From contig NC_133397.1 in assembly GCF_047511655.1 (NCBI RefSeq), forward strand, positions 48,312,001 to 48,376,000: a stretch of 64,000 nt of DNA, given 5' to 3'. Origin of the DNA: Castor canadensis. Taxonomy: Eukaryota > Chordata > Mammalia > Rodentia > Castoridae. Below are positions 46,555-57,349 of this stretch, in pieces. Position 1 is the first letter of the stretch, and every line of letters starts with the position of its first letter. The notes beneath the pieces were generated by a model that made no database searches, had not been told where the DNA came from, and saw only the letters and a list, made by a program, of their open reading frames with translations. A program made the position numbers and the translations under genes.

Positions 46555-46700
46555 CAACAAATTAAATTTGAGCTTCAAATAAATAATGACTAATTTTGGT
46601 ATAGGCATAGTATTTACTACAAATATGTCTCAAATATTGCATATTTACTTACACTAAAAAATTAGTTGTTTAACTGAATTTCAAATTTAATTGGATGGCT
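46555..46700. mobile_element. Palindromic MITE-like element
   Basis: Arms of about 43 bases at 46560-46603 and 46650-46692 are inverted copies of each other (AATTAAATTTGA... versus ...TCAAATTTAATT), around a 46-base centre. This is the shape of a short nonautonomous DNA transposon. Confidence 0.7.
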
Positions 46701-49005
46701 ATATTTATATTTGCTAAGTCTGTTGTGAATGAGAATGTATTTTCTGAGAGAACAAAGGATGGAGAAAACATGAGGGCAATGGACTCCTGAGAGAAATAAA
46801 GATGAGTGAGTTTGGCTATGTACCAAAAGGAAGAAGGGCAAGTGAAAAAAACAAACATCAGACTGGATCTAGTTATCATTGACTGTTCCCTGGACATACA
46901 AATAAAGCACTTATTTGAAGATAAAGCTCAATTCCTTCTCTGCAAATGTGGCCACTTTCCTACAGCACTTGGGTGTGGTCCAAACACAGCATTCAGTTGC
47001 TGGGGCTGGACAAGCAGAGCTTCGAGGTAAGTAGAAGAGATGAGCAGTGCAGGCATCAGATACCTTGGAGCCTTGTAATCTCGCTTGCACAACCTCCAGA
47101 TTGCATGGTTCTTGGCTTTGGTGCAGCTGGGCACAATTTCAATGCACATCTATGGAGACCATGTCACAACAACAAAACAAACCAATGTAACTGCGAGTTA
47201 CATTAACAGCTTGAAAAAACAAGTCAACAGACTTGAAGACTGCTCTGGGAGCCCCTCCCTGGGACTCAGCCTCTGGCAGAAAGGAGTTACTGTGCCTCCT
47301 TTTGGACATTTCTTCAGATGAGATTGCTCTATATGATCTATAGCTTATCCATTTCAAAGATTTTTTTGTGGGAGGTGGGAAGAATCTTTATTTGCTTTAT
47401 TGTTGATCAGCATTAGATCTTCCTGAGGTATAGAGTGGTTTGTGTTTCCTGCTGAAATATCACATTCAGGGCAATGGTGCATCCTTTCATAGATTCTTAC
47501 ACTACTGTTAGCCACAAATACATTGACTCATATTTTCTGAACCTTCTGATGCTTCAGCCACTGCCTGGTTGCAAATTGGTAGTTAAGGAAGAGATCACAC
47601 AACTTGCAGCATCATCTCCTATGACAAGCTCAAGTAATTTGTTGGAGAAATTTTGGTCCTTATAGAGAGTACATTAGTACATGTAAATTAAGGCTGGCAG
47701 TACTTTCTCCATTACTAAACTAAGGATAAGTTGACTTCTTAAAGGATTAGTGGGTTGAGCCCAGGAGAATATGTGGATTGGGGTCTTGCCAATATCAGGA
47801 ACCTCCTGTGCTCATATACTTTTTATTTCTGATTTTTATGAAAGATTTGATTTATGTGCCAGTAAAATTAGGGTGTGTGGGTGAGCACATTGTGAGGAAG
47901 CCAACAAAGAGAAGGAAAATGAAACATTTTGGAAAGGATCTTCTCAGCTACTCAATATGATTTCTTTGAAAACAAATGTAAGGTATGATTTAGTTTGCAT
48001 TTTGAATCTTTTCATTTGATTTTCACATAATCTGGACACTCATATTTTACCCTAAAATGTTCTTCCTAAACTATAGTATGTTGTAACAACTCTACATTGT
48101 TTAATTAATTAAACTGTTTTGTTTAATAACTGTAAATTTATGCTTATGAGAACAACAAAACAGCAAAGCCATCTCATTTTCTTTGGTTATTTTTTTTTTA
48201 AACCAAGCTTCTTCTGACTCATTCTGGACTATCTCAATTAGCACACGTGTCAGAATTTGTTTCTTTGTTTTTACCCATTTTTGTTATTTGCCCTAGTTGT
48301 TCTTTTCCCTGTTTTTCCAGTCCCCAACTCATTTCCACATAATCTTTTTTTTGCACCAGCTCTATTTCTCTAGACCTTTTTACAGAGGCACAGCCTTAGT
48401 TTGCTTTTTTACCACAGAACTCTCATGAAGTTTTTCTCCAAGTTCTCTTAAGTGCATTGAGACAGATTGCCCTACCTCCAGAGAACTCCAGTGAGAGACC
48501 TGGCATGATCTGAAGTGTTGGGTGTGACAGAGGGTGACCTATCATCCCTTTTAGGTTCATTCTATCCCAAGGATGTCATGTGTCCACGAAGAGATAGATA
48601 GATTCTCCTAGGATTGGTGGATCAGGTAAGCTCCTTTTATTTTCCAATTCAAATATTATTGTTGAAATCAATAAGTTACTCTAATTTGAAAAATAAACAG
48701 ACAAGAAAATTCCCACACCATAAAAAGATTTAGTTTTTTTTCAGAGAGGCCAAAAGATCACTATTGTCAGATGATCAGAAACCTTCATATTATCTGAGAG
48801 GAGATAAACTCTCAGAAGAGAGTAACTGTGGAGGGATTAACTCCTAACGCAACTAACAGGTCTTTCTTTGGTGCATCTTGGCTTTCCTTGCCAGTGTAGC
48901 AATTTAAACCCTTAAAAGGTGTACTAGAGTCCATGGGTCGCTGTATAAATCTGTGTCCTTCCTGGGATTCCTGCAGTGAGGACTTCATTTAGGGTGAAAA
49001 ACTTG
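46701..49005. other. No gene recognised
   Basis: About 2.3 kb without a clear repeat. The part at 46.9-47.3 kb is a little GC-richer and has frames of 72-86 codons on both strands, none with a known domain. Confidence 0.45.
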
Positions 49006-49008
49006 CTG

Positions 49009-49170
49009 CCTTATAAGGAACCATGTGCAAGTGGGAGCCATTGAAAAGGCAGACTGCAAAGTTTTATATCACAACTGATAAGCCTAAATTCAAATGCACT
49101 TGTTTTATTGATGTCATTTGCTTATTCATTTATTTCATAGTGTACCTCTTCTGTTCCAGGAACACTGTTC
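49009..49170 (+). repeat. Local duplication, copy 1
   Basis: About 162 bases (CCTTATAAGGAACCATGTGC... to ...AACACTGTTC) with a second copy 962 bases to the right. The right part of this copy runs into an L2-like ancient repeat. Confidence 0.9.
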
Positions 49171-49640
49171 GACAGAGGTGACCATTGATGAGCAAAGCCA
49201 GATATGGAACTCCCACCCGTATGGAGTAAGATATAGTATAGTGGGAAAGACAGTTAACACATAACCACACAAATATATTTAAAATTGTATTAGCAATAAA
49301 TGTCAGCACAAGGAATTATATGGAACTATTACAGCATGTGTTTAGTGGGCTTGACACAGTTGTGAGGTGAGAGGAGACTGAAGGAAGAAGAGGAATTATT
49401 TGGTTGGGGGTGAGCAGCTCTCTAGAGATAGTGGCTAAGGCCAAAACTCTGCGATAGGAGGGATAGAGAGAAAAGATTCGTACAGCTGGAAGACAGTGAG
49501 GATGAGGCAGCAGTAGGAAGCCATATGAGGATGGGCAGCTGAGGCCAGATCATCTAGGGAGACAAAGACTATGATATGAATGATCTTGGTTTTTAACTCT
49601 AAAAGCTACAGGAAGCCATCGAAATGCTTATTGGCGATAT
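49130..49640. repeat. Ancient interspersed repeat, family uncertain
   Basis: CTGTTCCAGGAACACTGTTC, GATGAGCAAAGCCAGA, ..., GAGGCCAGATCATCTAGGGAG, GCTACAGGAAGCCATCG fit a mammalian-wide old repeat I recognise but cannot name. Confidence 0.45.
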
Positions 49641-49970
49641 CACGGGGTAAGTGATCATACCCACATGTCAAAAATATGTTTTGATATTGTAATAAGTATC
49701 AACTAAATTATTAGATGACTTCCAACACTTAAAGCTGACATACATTTTTAAGAGTTGGCTTCTGGTTCTGGCTCACTTCCTAGGTAGTTGTGTACTTTAG
49801 AATGAGAAGATAGTTTTTGCCATGAATTATACAGTGTTGTATTATATTTTTACCTTAGTGAACTAGTATAGAGTTCTTACTAAAACTTTGAAATGGTTGC
49901 TGAATTATGATAGAAAATGTCATGATAGAATTGTGATAGAAAATGTAATAATGAGAGTTTCTTCTTTCTT

Positions 49971-50133
49971 GCCTTATTAGGAACCATATGCAAGTGGGAG
50001 CCACTGAAAAGGCAGACTGCAAAGTTTCACATCAGAAGTGATAAACACAAATTCAAATGTGCTTGTTTTATTGATGTCATTTACCTATTCATTTGTTTCA
50101 TAGTATACCTATTCTGTTTCAGAAACATTGTTC
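49971..50133 (+). repeat. Local duplication, copy 2
   Basis: Counterpart of 49009-49170; by hand alignment about 20 mismatches, mostly transitions, and no gap. Confidence 0.9.
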
Positions 50134-50169
50134 CTGAAGGAGGATGTGCAAATGAGCTATAAAGTGTAA

Positions 50170-50186
50170 ATGAAACAGGACATTTT
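50170..50186. repeat. TSD of outer L1, left copy
   Basis: ATGAAACAGGACATTTT, matched 16/17 by 52222-52238. Confidence 0.8.
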
Positions 50187-52221
50187 TTAAATTTTGTATT
50201 ATTTTTTCTAAGGGATTTTTTTTATTGTTGTGCTGGATAAGGGTACATTGTGGCATTTACAAAGAATTTTACAATATATTAAATATATTGTACTTGAGTT
50301 CACCCCATCCACCATTCTCTTTTATTCCCCTCCCCCTGGTTCCTGGAATAGTTTCAACAGATAACTTTTTCTGTTTACATCATGTATACACAGTATTTGT
50401 ACCATATTCATCCTCCTATACCCTTTCCTCACCTCCTCCCCACTCCCTCTGGTTTCACCCCTCCTCCTCCCCAGGCAGGACCTGTTCTTCCCTCCTATTT
50501 TCTGGTTTTGCACAAGAGAGAAAAAAGAAATGACATTTTTTTGTTGTTGTTGTTGTTTAAGATAGCTACACAGGGAGTTTCCTTGTGGCACTTCCACGTA
50601 TATATGTATTACAGGTGATTTGGTTATCTCCTCTACTTTTCTTCTTTCTACTTTAGTCCCTTTCTTATGGTTGTTTTAACCAGTTTAAAAATTCTATGTT
50701 CATTCTTATATACAGAGTACATCAACCATATTCACCTTAATTTCCTTCTTTTACCCGTTCCCCCCCCCCTTATATGTGACCTCCCCTAAGAATGACTTGT
50801 TTTTTCATAATATTGCTGCATTAGTATTGGGTCTATATTCTACAAATGAGAGAAAACATGCGTTTTTTGGCCTTCTGAACCTGGCTAACTTCACTTAAGA
50901 TTATGTTCTCTAGTTCCATTCATTGACCTGTAGATGACAAAATTTCATCCTTCTTTGTGGCTGAATAAAATTACTTTATACATAAATACACATTTTCTTT
51001 TTTAATTTTTTTATTCATATGTGCATACAATGTTTGGGTCATTTCTCCCTCCTTCCCCCCACCCCTCCCTTACCCCCTCCTCGCTACCAGGCAGAAACTA
51101 TTTTGCCCTTATCTCTAATTTTGTTGAAGAGAGAGTATAAGCAATAATAGGAAGGAACAAGGGTTTTTGCTAGTTGAGATAAGGATAGCTTTACAGGGAG
51201 TTGACTCACATTAGTTTCCTGTGCATGTGTGTTACCTTCGAAGTTAGTTCTTCTCGAACTAACCTTTTCTCTAGTTCCTGATCCCCTTCTCCTCTTGGCT
51301 TCAGTTGCTTTAAAGTATGTGCTTTAGTTTCTCTGCGTTGAGGGCAACAAATGCTATCTAGTTTTTTAGGTGTCTTACCTATCCTCATACCTCCCTTGTG
51401 TGCTCTCGCTTTATCATGTGATCAAAGTCCAATCCCCTTGTTGTGTTTGCCCTTGATCTAATGTCCGCATATGAGGAAAAACATACAATTTTTGGTCTTT
51501 TGGGCCAGGCTAACCTCATTCAGAATGATATTCTCCAATTCCATCCATTTACCTGCAAATGATAACATTTCGTTCTTCTTCATGGCTGCATAAAATTCCA
51601 TTGAATACACATTTTCTTAATCCATTCATCAGTAGTGGGCCATCTTGGCTGTTTCCATAGCTTAGGTATTGTAAATATTGCTGCAATAAACATGAGTGTA
51701 CTGGTGTCTTTATTGTAACCTGACTACCATTTCTTTGGGTATATCCTTAGCAGTGGTATTGCTGGATCATATGGCAGTTCTATTTCTTATTTCTTTACGA
51801 GTCTCCATACTGTTTTCCAGAGTGGTTGTACTAATTTACATTCTTGCCAGCAGTGTATCAGGGTTCCTTTTTCCCCACATCCTCACCAACACTTATTTGT
51901 TGATGATAGCTACTCTAACAGGAGGTGGAATCTTAATGTAGTTTTGATTTGCCTTTCCTTTATGGCCAGGGATGTTGAACATTTCTTCATGTGTGTTTTT
52001 AGCCATTTGGACTTCTTTTGAAAAAGCTCTATTCAGATCATTTGTCCATTTCTTCATTGGGTCATTGATTTTCTTTGGGAGTTTAGTGTTTTGAGCTTCC
52101 TGTATATTCAGGTTATCAAACTCTTGTCAGATATACACTAGCAAGAATTTTCTCCCATTTGTAGGCTGCTTCTTTAATCTGGTGACCATTTCTTTTGTTG
52201 TGCAGAAGCTTTTTAATTTTC
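50187..52221 (-). mobile_element. Older 5'-truncated LINE-1, interrupted by a younger L1
   Basis: Antisense of an L1 3' end and ORF2 C-terminal region. The 3' UTR is at 50187-50990, and the C-terminal ORF2 region follows at about 51605-52221 (ATGGCCAGGGATGTTGAACATTTC, TGTAGGCTGCTTC). Truncation at 52221 is marked by the right TSD copy. A second, less decayed L1 interrupts it at 51002-51604. Confidence 0.82.
51002..51604 (-). mobile_element. Younger L1 3' end nested in the older L1
   Basis: Starts with the T-run and TTTATTCATATGTGCATACAATG, has the C-rich block and the young 3' UTR, and ends at ATAAAATTCCATTG. AATACACATTTTCTT occurs on both sides (about 50987-51001 and 51605-51619), fitting a 15 bp TSD in the older L1. 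Confidence 0.78.
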
Positions 52222-52238
52222 ATGAAACAGGATATTTT
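52222..52238. repeat. TSD of outer L1, right copy
   Basis: ATGAAACAGGATATTTT; one mismatch to 50170-50186. Confidence 0.8.
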
Positions 52239-52344
52239 GATATCATCTTTTGATCTTGTCATTTTGACTTCATCATATTTACATTGAGACATTTTGACCT
52301 CTTCTTTTCTTTTCTCTGCTACTAAAAGCAATAGTAAAAATTAT

Positions 52345-52560
52345 GACAGCTAGTTTTATTGAATGATTACTAGGTACTAGGCTGCATCTTTTGGGCTTTA
52401 TATGTATATATCTTTTTATAGCAATTTAAGAAGGTGTGCACTATTGTAGTCTTAGTTTTATAGATAAGAAAACTGAATAATGGTCAGGTAGTCAGGTTAG
52501 GCAACTTTACCAAAATAAGCAGTCAATGAATGGTGTGTGCAGTTAGTTCATAGAATATAA
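52345..52560 (-). repeat. MIR-like ancient SINE
   Basis: GAATGATTACTAGGTACTAGG, TTTATAGATAAGAAAACTGAATAATGG, GTTAGGCAACTTTACCAAA follow the MIR antisense order. Confidence 0.55.
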
Positions 52561-52781
52561 AAGTGATTAGAAGTATTAAAATGATTTAACTGGTCAATTC
52601 TTTCAAAAAGTTCTTTACCTTTTCAACTTCTAAATAAATGTTTTATAATAAAGTTTTTATCATATTGAAATACAGAGAAATAGAAAGTAATAAATATGTT
52701 GAGTATAAACATATCAAGTAATAAAAGATATAATTTAACAGAATTCCTAAATTAATTTAGAATTTTGTATTTTACTTTATT

Positions 52782-52864
52782 TTTTGTTTTGGTGCTAGGG
52801 ATTGAACCCAGGGTCTTGTGGATACTAAGTACAAAATCTACCACTGAGCTATACCTCCAAGCTC
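52782..52864 (-). mobile_element. ID-like SINE
   Basis: TTTGGTGCTAGGGATTGAACCC ... ATCTACCACTGAGCTATACC, antisense. Confidence 0.8.
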
Positions 52865-52972
52865 TGGAAAATTATATTTAAAATTTAAATGCAAAATATA
52901 CATGGCTAGTTTTCCCATTGATAATTAAAAAAAACTACCAGTAAGAATATTCCTTACCTTTTATTTTACATT

Positions 52973-52974
<2 letters not shown>

Positions 52975-53015
<41 letters not shown>

Positions 53016-53016
53016 G
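52975..53016. repeat. (AC)n microsatellite
   Basis: About 40 bases of AC dinucleotides. Confidence 0.95.
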
Positions 53017-53544
53017 ATATACAAACAATATGAAAATTGGTCAATTCTTAATGATCAGTCATAAATTTTTCTAAGAAAAATCAAAGTATTATCATGAACC
53101 AAGAGTTATTTCTAATCAAGATTATAATATTACAGATATACATAAGCTATAACAATGACAATAATTAAAACTTCACATTATAAAATGTGTTATTTACTAA
53201 ATTTAACAGAGAAATAAAATATCCTTTACAAAATTTAGATGGGAAAAATTTTACTTGGTTTTAAAAAATATGGTCACAAAATCCACCAACATGGTTAAGG
53301 TAAAATCAGCAAAATTAGATGCAGCTATAAATCTTGCAAAATGAATAAAATTTTCATTGTAAAAGTTATCCTAAAAAGAATTGATCTTGGTGAAAATAGT
53401 ATCAGGAAATAAAAATTAAAGTGCAAAAATTAGGAATATTATAAACATATGTATAGAAACTTGGGCAGAGAATTATAATTTTCTACTTTAGAATATCTCT
53501 CTTCATTAAAATTTGATCAAAACAGCCCAGTATATATACTCTAA
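53017..53544. other. No gene recognised
   Basis: Very AT-rich; could be the upstream continuation of the old L1 that becomes recognisable at 53545. Confidence 0.4.
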
Positions 53545-54228
53545 CCATTTCTATTTATCACAGTACTGGAATTTCAAGAGAGGACAATTAGAAAAGAAAA
53601 AGAAATGAAAGGCGTCCAAATGGAAAAGGAAGAAATAAAATTATAATTTTTTTGTAGATAATGTGATCATATATAGAAAACCCAAAAGAGTCAATAAGAT
53701 AAAAACTGTTGGAGCAAACAAATGAATTCAATGAAGTTGCAAGTTTCAAAGTCAGCATTCAAAAACCAGTCCCATTTCTATACACAGACAACAAACTATC
53801 AAAAAAAAAAAAAAGAAAGTGAAAAGACAATTTAATTCACACAGCAATCAAAACAGTAAAATACACAGGAATAACTAATCCAAAGAGGTGAAAGACCTGT
53901 ACATGGAAAATTATGAAACACTTATAAAGAAAAATATTTTAAAAAACAGATAAAGGGAAAGGCAGTGTTCATGATTAGAAGAATTAATATTGTTAAAATG
54001 TCCATACAACCCAAGTGATCTACAGATTCAATGCAATCTATGAAAATTCCATTGATTTCCTTAAAGAAATAAGAAAAAAAATCCTAAAATTCATACAAAT
54101 CACAAAAAAACCCCATGAATTGTAATAGCAATCTTGAACAAGAAGAATAAAAATGGAGGCATCACACTTGATTTTAAAATATATTTAAAGTTACAGTATT
54201 CAAAACATTATGGTACTGTCATAAAACA
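53545..54228 (+). mobile_element. Old L1M, part 1 (ORF2 RT region)
   Basis: Sense L1 ORF2 remnants from the RT palm onward: GTACTGGAATTTCAAGAGAGG, TTTGTAGATAATGTGATCATAT (decayed active-site box), AATGCAATCTATGAAAATTCC, ending at TATGGTACTGTCATAAAACAG. Too decayed for open frames. It is cut at about 54229 by LTR material and continues at 55850. Confidence 0.8.
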
Positions 54229-54745
54229 GATATATATGATATTAGGGCTAGGTAGGGTAGTCAGGAAGCCTGGGAGCTGAGAATGATGTGATACGGAATC
54301 ACATCCTAGACTGCTGGGATGTTAATGGAATGGCTTAAAACATACAGAAGGGTCTTATTGATCCACAGCCCCTGGAGCTTACAAGGAAATAACAGCCCCA
54401 GTCTGATCATCCAAAACCAAAAACTCCCCTCGCCTGACATGTGGGAGGAGTTGATGACACAGCCCAGTCTCTGCAGGTTAATGACATATTACCCAGCTTT
54501 TCAGGACTGACCACCCTCATGTGTACAGACCCTCATGTGTACAGCTTGAGGTTTTGGGACCTCCAGATGGTGCTGCTTCTTAAGCCTTCCTACTCTCCTG
54601 GCTGGAGGGTGTATATTTGTTTTGCTTTCACTTTGCATTAATAAACCTGCCCCTGCTTGTGTCCTCTGTGTTCATCCTTAAATTTGTTTTTTGACAAGAC
54701 CACAACTTTCTAACCCTCAGTCCCAGTGATCCAAATCTGGTGACA
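54229..54745 (+). mobile_element. ERV-type LTR with poly(A) signal
   Basis: About 0.5 kb with LTR character: CTTTCACTTTGCATTAATAAACC (AATAAA near 54640), then CCCAGTGATCCAAATCTGG and TGGTGACATATTTTGGTGAGCC near the end, like an LTR/primer-binding-site boundary. No viral genes are recognised. It sits inside the old L1M. Confidence 0.5.
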
Positions 54746-55499
54746 TATTTTGGTGAGCCAAGCCAGGAAACTTAAGGAGATCCCTACCTAGAAGCAGGTG
54801 ACTTATTTTTCTCTGATTCTGGTGCATCTCCCTGATTCCTTATCAATCTGCGGGGGGGTGGGGGGGAACTGACTTTCCAGTTTTACTCTCTCATTCTTGA
54901 CTATTATATTGCAAAACTTACATAGCAGTGGAGGTTTACTTCTCCTCTTTCTTGTGCCTAGGTAGACCAAATAATTACCTATCATTTTTCCTTTTGTAGC
55001 CTAAACTGTAATAAGAAGTTTAACATGTAAAAATGTTGGGGTATTTGTGTATTTTCTCTCTCTTGGCTTTCTTCCTGCTTGTACTAAGATAGCTTTGCCA
55101 TTCAAGGAAGTTTTGAAGTTTTTTTTTTTTTTTTTAATCTTAGCCAGCACTAGTTGTAATGCAACATTTTGTAACTCTTAGCCTCATGTAAGACCAAAAG
55201 AGGGGAAATGTGTAAAGGAGCTTTTTAAAAATCCAAGCAACAGCAAAATTTGCATAATAGCTACAACAAAATGTGGACAGGTGACAAGGTAAAAAGGAAC
55301 CAGTAAGTAGGAGATGAAGAGATACAAAAAAAAGGTTATAAAAAAGGAGAAAATTTTGGACATAAAAAGATTTTGTATGTAAATAAGGATTTGTCCTAAA
55401 AGCAAAAGATTGTTCCACAATGGAAACAGGAAGTGAAGGGCAAATCCAGGACAGTAAAGTCATGTGGCAGAAGGATTGTGGCAGGGTTTCCTGCAATTG
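54746..55499. other. Sequence between two LTR-like pieces
   Basis: No coding remnant recognised. It could be decayed internal proviral DNA or an unrelated insert. A minus-strand 118-codon frame at 55140-55496 is Phe/Leu-rich from A/T runs and has no known domain. Confidence 0.35.
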
Positions 55500-55849
55500 A
55501 TAAGAAAGTCAGTGTTGTCTTGATGAACTTACAAAAGGCTCTAAGCCAGAACCACAGTTCACCAAGGCAAACAGCAATCCAACTGTCAATCTAGAGCAAA
55601 GAGCTAATGCTTGAGGGAGATTCTCTAAACTGAGGCTCTTCCCCTTCAGCCTCAGTAAAGCTGGGACTGAGGAATAGTGTCATGGATCGCCTCTCTGAGA
55701 TAACCTGCTCTCCTCTATATGAGTGTGTCCTTACTTTCTTTAATAAACTTTGTTATTACTTTCACTGTGTTTCACACCTTGCTTGAAATATTCTCTGGTG
55801 AGAACACAAGGGCCACAGACCCTAACTGAAACTCCTGGTAACATAGGTT
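55500..55849 (+). mobile_element. Second ERV-type LTR
   Basis: GAGATAACCTGCTCTCC, TTTCTTTAATAAACTTTG (AATAAA at 55741), CACACCTTGCTTGAAATATTCTC, CTGGTGAGAACACAAGGGCC. Differs from the LTR at 54.2 kb, so these are probably not the two LTRs of one provirus. Confidence 0.45.
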
Positions 55850-56092
55850 AGTGGAATAGAATAGGGAGCCTGGAAATAAATCCACACATCTGTAGTCAAC
55901 AGATCTTTGATAATAGTGTCAGGAATACACAATAGAGGAAGGGTATTCTCTTCAATAATTGAGTTAGGAAAACCATATATCCACATGGAGAATGAAATTG
56001 CACATATATCCCACAATATATACACCCTCCTCCAATGGATTATGGACTTAAATGCACAGTGACTTGAAAGTATATTAGAAGAAAACTTAGAT
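55850..56092 (+). mobile_element. Old L1M, part 2
   Basis: The ORF2 sequence broken at 54228 resumes: TAGTGGAATAGAATAGGGAGCC, CAACAGATCTTTGATAATAGTG, TATTAGAAGAAAACTTAGAT. It is interrupted again at 56093. Confidence 0.8.
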
Positions 56093-56452
56093 GGGGGCAG
56101 GTGTGTTGGTACATGCCTATAATCCCAGCTACAAGGGAGGTAGAGATGGGAAAATCATGGTTTGAGGTCATCTGGAGCAAAAATTGAGACCCTATCTCAA
56201 AAATCAAGCTGTGTATGGTATTGTACATATGTAATCTCAGCTACAGGAGAGACAGAGGTAGGAGGATCATAGTCTGAGGCTGGCCTCAGGGCAAAAGAGC
56301 AAGACACTACCTGAAAAAAGGAAACAGGCTAGAGGCACTTTTCAAGTGGTAGAACACTTGCCTAGCAAGCACAAGGCCATGAGTTCAAGTCCCAAAATAA
56401 AACTCCAAAAACAAAAACAAGACCAACCAACCAGAAGAAACAAACAAAAAAA
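56093..56452 (+). mobile_element. Trimeric SINE: B1 + B1 + ID, with long A-rich tail
   Basis: The first B1 monomer (GTTGGTACATGCCTATAATCCC) ends with GACCCTATCTC. A second B1-like monomer (TATGTAATCTCAGCTACAGG ... AGACACTACC) follows, then an ID unit (AGGCACTTTTCAAGTGGTAG ... GAGTTCAAGTCCC). The tail at 56390-56452 is A-rich with CCAACC and CAAAC blocks. Host flanks AAAACTTAGAT (56082-56092) and AAACCTTAGAT (62821-62831) look like its TSD. Confidence 0.75.
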
Positions 56453-57349
56453 CAGGAATCAGGGGCCTTGCTGAGAGGCTGGAGACACTCTTGGCTGAGG
56501 TGAAGCACCAGGGAGAGCTGAAACTTTGGCACCTGGAGCCCCTAGCCTGTGGAAGGCATCTCCATGCCACAATACACTGAAAGAACAGGCAGGCCACCCC
56601 CATGCCACCGCCACTTGCCTGCCAGGTTGCTGGGCCTCTGCCCCACTGGAACACTGGGCCTCTGCCCCACTGGAACACTGGGCCTCTGCCCCTCTAGCCC
56701 ACTGGGCCGCCAGCCTGCCGGACACCTGCTCCAAACATGCTTGGGAAATCTTCAGCAGACCAAACAGAATACTTTTCTGCTGGAGCCACACTTGGCAAAA
56801 ACAATACAAAACAAAACAAAAAAAACCCCAACAACAACAACAAACACCAAAAAGAAAAAAAAAACTCTGAAACCCTGAACCCCCCAGCCCGTAAAAAGCT
56901 TATCTACGCCATGTTACACTGAGAAAGCAGGAGGGCTCCAGCACCTCCAGATGCTCGCTCCAAACCTGCTCGGGAGACACAGACCAACAGGTGAGCAAAT
57001 AAGCAGACATACAGGACTGGATGCTAAAGGACTAACACCAGAACTACTAAGACTGAAATTCTACTGTTCCAGAACCAGGAATATACATTTTTTTCTTTTC
57101 TTTAAGTGTTTGTCTTGTGCGCTGTTTGATTGTCCACCATCTCTCCTGTTGGTTTCTTTGGTTCTCCTTTTTTTTTTCTTTTTCTTTTTTCTCTTTCTTG
57201 GTTTTGTTAGTTTTACTATTGTAAGTTAGTTAATACTAAATTACACATCGACCAGGGACAGAAACAGTACCAAGTGTAATGATGGGAAAACAAAAAGGGA
57301 TGGAAACCATTCTCCCCCCCAAAAAAATTAGTACAGGATTCAGAGGGAA
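56453..57349 (+). promoter_or_regulatory. L1 5' UTR with 24 bp tandem repeats
   Basis: GC-rich at 56460-56760, then A-rich with CAA runs. Two copies and part of a third of CTGGGCCTCTGCCCCACTGG-AACA lie at 56630-56692. No similarity to the L1 5' UTR at 4.4-5.75 kb. Frames of 60-116 codons on both strands are products of the repeats and GC content. Confidence 0.6.

Noticed and set aside
46928-47357. Possible small gene (72-86 codon frames on both strands)
   Set aside because: Frames on both strands, no domain and no promoter signal; slight GC enrichment explains them.
56459-56878. Overlapping frames of 97-116 codons on both strands
   Set aside because: They arise from the GC-rich 24 bp tandem repeats in the L1 5' UTR; no domain.
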